Shown in pieces: positions 14,948-15,846 of a DNA stretch of 15,846 nt. Every line of letters starts with the position of its first letter. The first letter of the stretch is position 1. The notes under the pieces were generated by a model that ran no database searches, had not been told where the DNA came from, and saw nothing but the letters and a program-made list of their open reading frames with translations. The stretch covers positions 1 to 15,846 of the forward strand of contig DVOI01000076.1 in the NCBI GenBank assembly GCA_018713665.1, read 5' to 3'. The DNA is from Ornithoclostridium faecigallinarum. GTDB taxonomy: Bacteria; Bacillota; Clostridia; Christensenellales; UBA3700. A program made the translations under genes and the position numbers.

Positions 14948-15596
14948 CAACATTTTGATTGCGCCGTCGATATTGTCCGCGGACTTCGCGGCGATGGGAG
15001 ACGCGGTGAGAAATCTCGAAAAGTGGCGCGCCGATTGGGTGCACTGCGACGTAATGGACGGCAGGTTCGTCCCCAATATCACCTTCGGAATGCCGATGGT
15101 CGAGGCGCTCAGGCGCAACACCTCGCTTACGCTCGACGTGCATTTGATGATAGTCGAGCCCGAAAAATATGTCGAACGGTTTGTCAAAGCCGGCGCGGAT
15201 ATCGTGACCTTTCATCCCGAGGCGAGCGGCGATGTGCACGGAACGCTTGCCGTAATCAAGAGCGCCGGCGCAAAGTGCGGTCTTGTGCTCAATCCGGATA
15301 TCGTAATCGACAGTGTCGAGCCATATCTCGACGAGTGCGACGTCGTTATGCTGATGGGGGTGTTTCCCGGCTTCGGCGGTCAAAAGTTCATCCGCGACGT
15401 GCTGCCCAAGTTGACCGAACTCAAAGCGTTGAGAGGAGACAGGAGGTTCTTGATCGAACTCGACGGCGGCGTCACCGAAGACAATGCGAAAGAGATTGTC
15501 GCCGCGGGAGCGGACGTACTCGTTGCCGGCAGCAGCGTGTTCAAGTCGCAGCATCCTCAACGGACAATCGAGATTTTGAGGACGTCGGCAAGATAG
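14940..15596 (+). CDS. rpe: Ribulose-phosphate 3-epimerase
   Basis: Rpe interconverts ribulose 5-phosphate and xylulose 5-phosphate in the pentose phosphate pathway, with a divalent metal in a TIM barrel. The 218-residue protein begins APSILSADF. Metal and catalytic residues are in place: H35 and D37 in VHCDVMDG, H68 in DVHLM and D175 in ELDGGV. The phosphate-loop region reads MGVFPGFGGQKF, where VNPGFGGQ is usual. The length is typical. The ATG overlaps the rsgA end by eight bases; the frame is open further upstream but only within rsgA. It is the last gene of the operon; thiN, which often follows, is not here. Confidence 0.95.
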   Translation: MADNILIAPSILSADFAAMGDAVRNLEKWRADWVHCDVMDGRFVPNITFGMPMVEALRRNTSLTLDVHLMIVEPEKYVERFVKAGADIVTFHPEASGDVHGTLAVIKSAGAKCGLVLNPDIVIDSVEPYLDECDVVMLMGVFPGFGGQKFIRDVLPKLTELKALRGDRRFLIELDGGVTEDNAKEIVAAGADVLVAGSSVFKSQHPQRTIEILRTSAR

Positions 15597-15623
15597 AAGG
15601 ACAAAAACACCGAAACATTCGAG

Positions 15624-15647
15624 AGCGGCGTTTTGCGCCGCTTTTTT
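15624..15647 (+). terminator. Intrinsic terminator ending the operon after rpe
   Basis: A seven-pair stem (15624-15630 with 15636-15642) on a five-base loop, followed by a T run to 15647. It starts 27 bases after the rpe stop codon. Confidence 0.85.
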
Positions 15648-15846
15648 GTGCAGATTGCGCTTTGACGCGGTTTGATTGAGGCGTGTGCGCCCGTGCAATT
15701 GACTTGTGCGGTTACGATGCATGACACAAGAAGGATAATCGCCGATTTTGGCCGTTGCCTGCCGTTGAACATTCGCGTATGTGTCGATAAAGTATGGTTG
15801 CAAGACGATTGTCGTAGAATTTTATGCTTACATTTCAATAATAGTT
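15648..15846. other. Non-coding right end of the window
   Basis: About 200 bases with no coding frame I would support on either strand, no tRNA-like fold and no repeat. A+T content rises towards the end, as expected upstream of a promoter or gene beyond the window. The only signal is the weak promoter candidate listed separately. Confidence 0.5.
15765..15793 (+). promoter_or_regulatory. Weak candidate promoter reading out of the window
   Basis: TTGAAC at 15765-15770 and TAAAGT at 15788-15793 are 17 bases apart. Each matches four of six consensus positions, and unlike the three other promoters in the window there is no TG element. It would start transcription near 15800, before a small inverted repeat (ACGA-TTG-TCGT). 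No coding start is visible before the end. Confidence 0.3.

Noticed and set aside
13541..15187. 548-residue minus-strand frame spanning rlmN, rsgA and rpe
   Set aside because: It crosses three intact plus-strand genes and has low-complexity, family-free content.
15557..15838. 93-residue minus-strand frame at the right end
   Set aside because: It crosses the rpe terminator and the rpe 3' end, and has no ribosome binding site or recognisable content.

Overview
The window is a compact block of bacterial housekeeping genes, all on the + strand. Gene order and promoter style suggest a Bacillota (Firmicutes) member, probably an uncultured clostridial or gut-type lineage. The evidence is the order yicC-gmk-rpoZ-coaBC-priA-def-fmt-rsmB-rlmN-rsgA-rpe next to pcrA-ligA, strong Shine-Dalgarno sites, sigma-A-type promoters, a short omega subunit and a BspA-type leucine-rich-repeat fragment. 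Assignment below phylum is inference. Codon use in the core genes is G+C-rich, and long antisense reading frames over ligA and priA are by-products of it.

Region 1 (1-513) holds the visibly more A+T-rich end of a BspA-like LRR gene, which looks 5'-truncated, closed by a strong intrinsic terminator. Region 2 (514-988) has a good extended -10 promoter driving an unrecognised 103-residue basic/helical protein. Region 3 (1012-5283) has a second extended -10 promoter placed so that pcrA should be transcribed from its own start codon (a probable leaderless mRNA). pcrA is followed by ligA and a terminator, so it forms a DNA repair/replication pair.

Region 4 (5282-15647) is one ten-gene-plus operon from a third extended -10 promoter to a terminator after rpe. 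Adjacent genes overlap by 4 to 23 bases or are separated by at most 10. The functions are RNA decay (yicC), GMP phosphorylation (gmk), RNA polymerase omega (rpoZ), CoA synthesis (coaBC), replication restart (priA), N-terminal deformylation and initiator formylation (def, fmt), rRNA/tRNA methylation (rsmB, rlmN), 30S maturation (rsgA) and pentose phosphate metabolism (rpe). Region 5 (15648-15846) is non-coding as far as I can see, with a weak candidate promoter pointing out of the window.

I do not see a new defence system, mobile element, CRISPR array or RNA gene. The points most worth following are the probable leaderless pcrA mRNA, the seamless absence of the prpC-prkC phosphatase/kinase pair usually found between rlmN and rsgA (and of remA between yicC and gmk), the orphan small gene at 677, and some substitutions in family motifs (RsgA DTCGF, Rpe VFPGFGG, RsmB motif IV).
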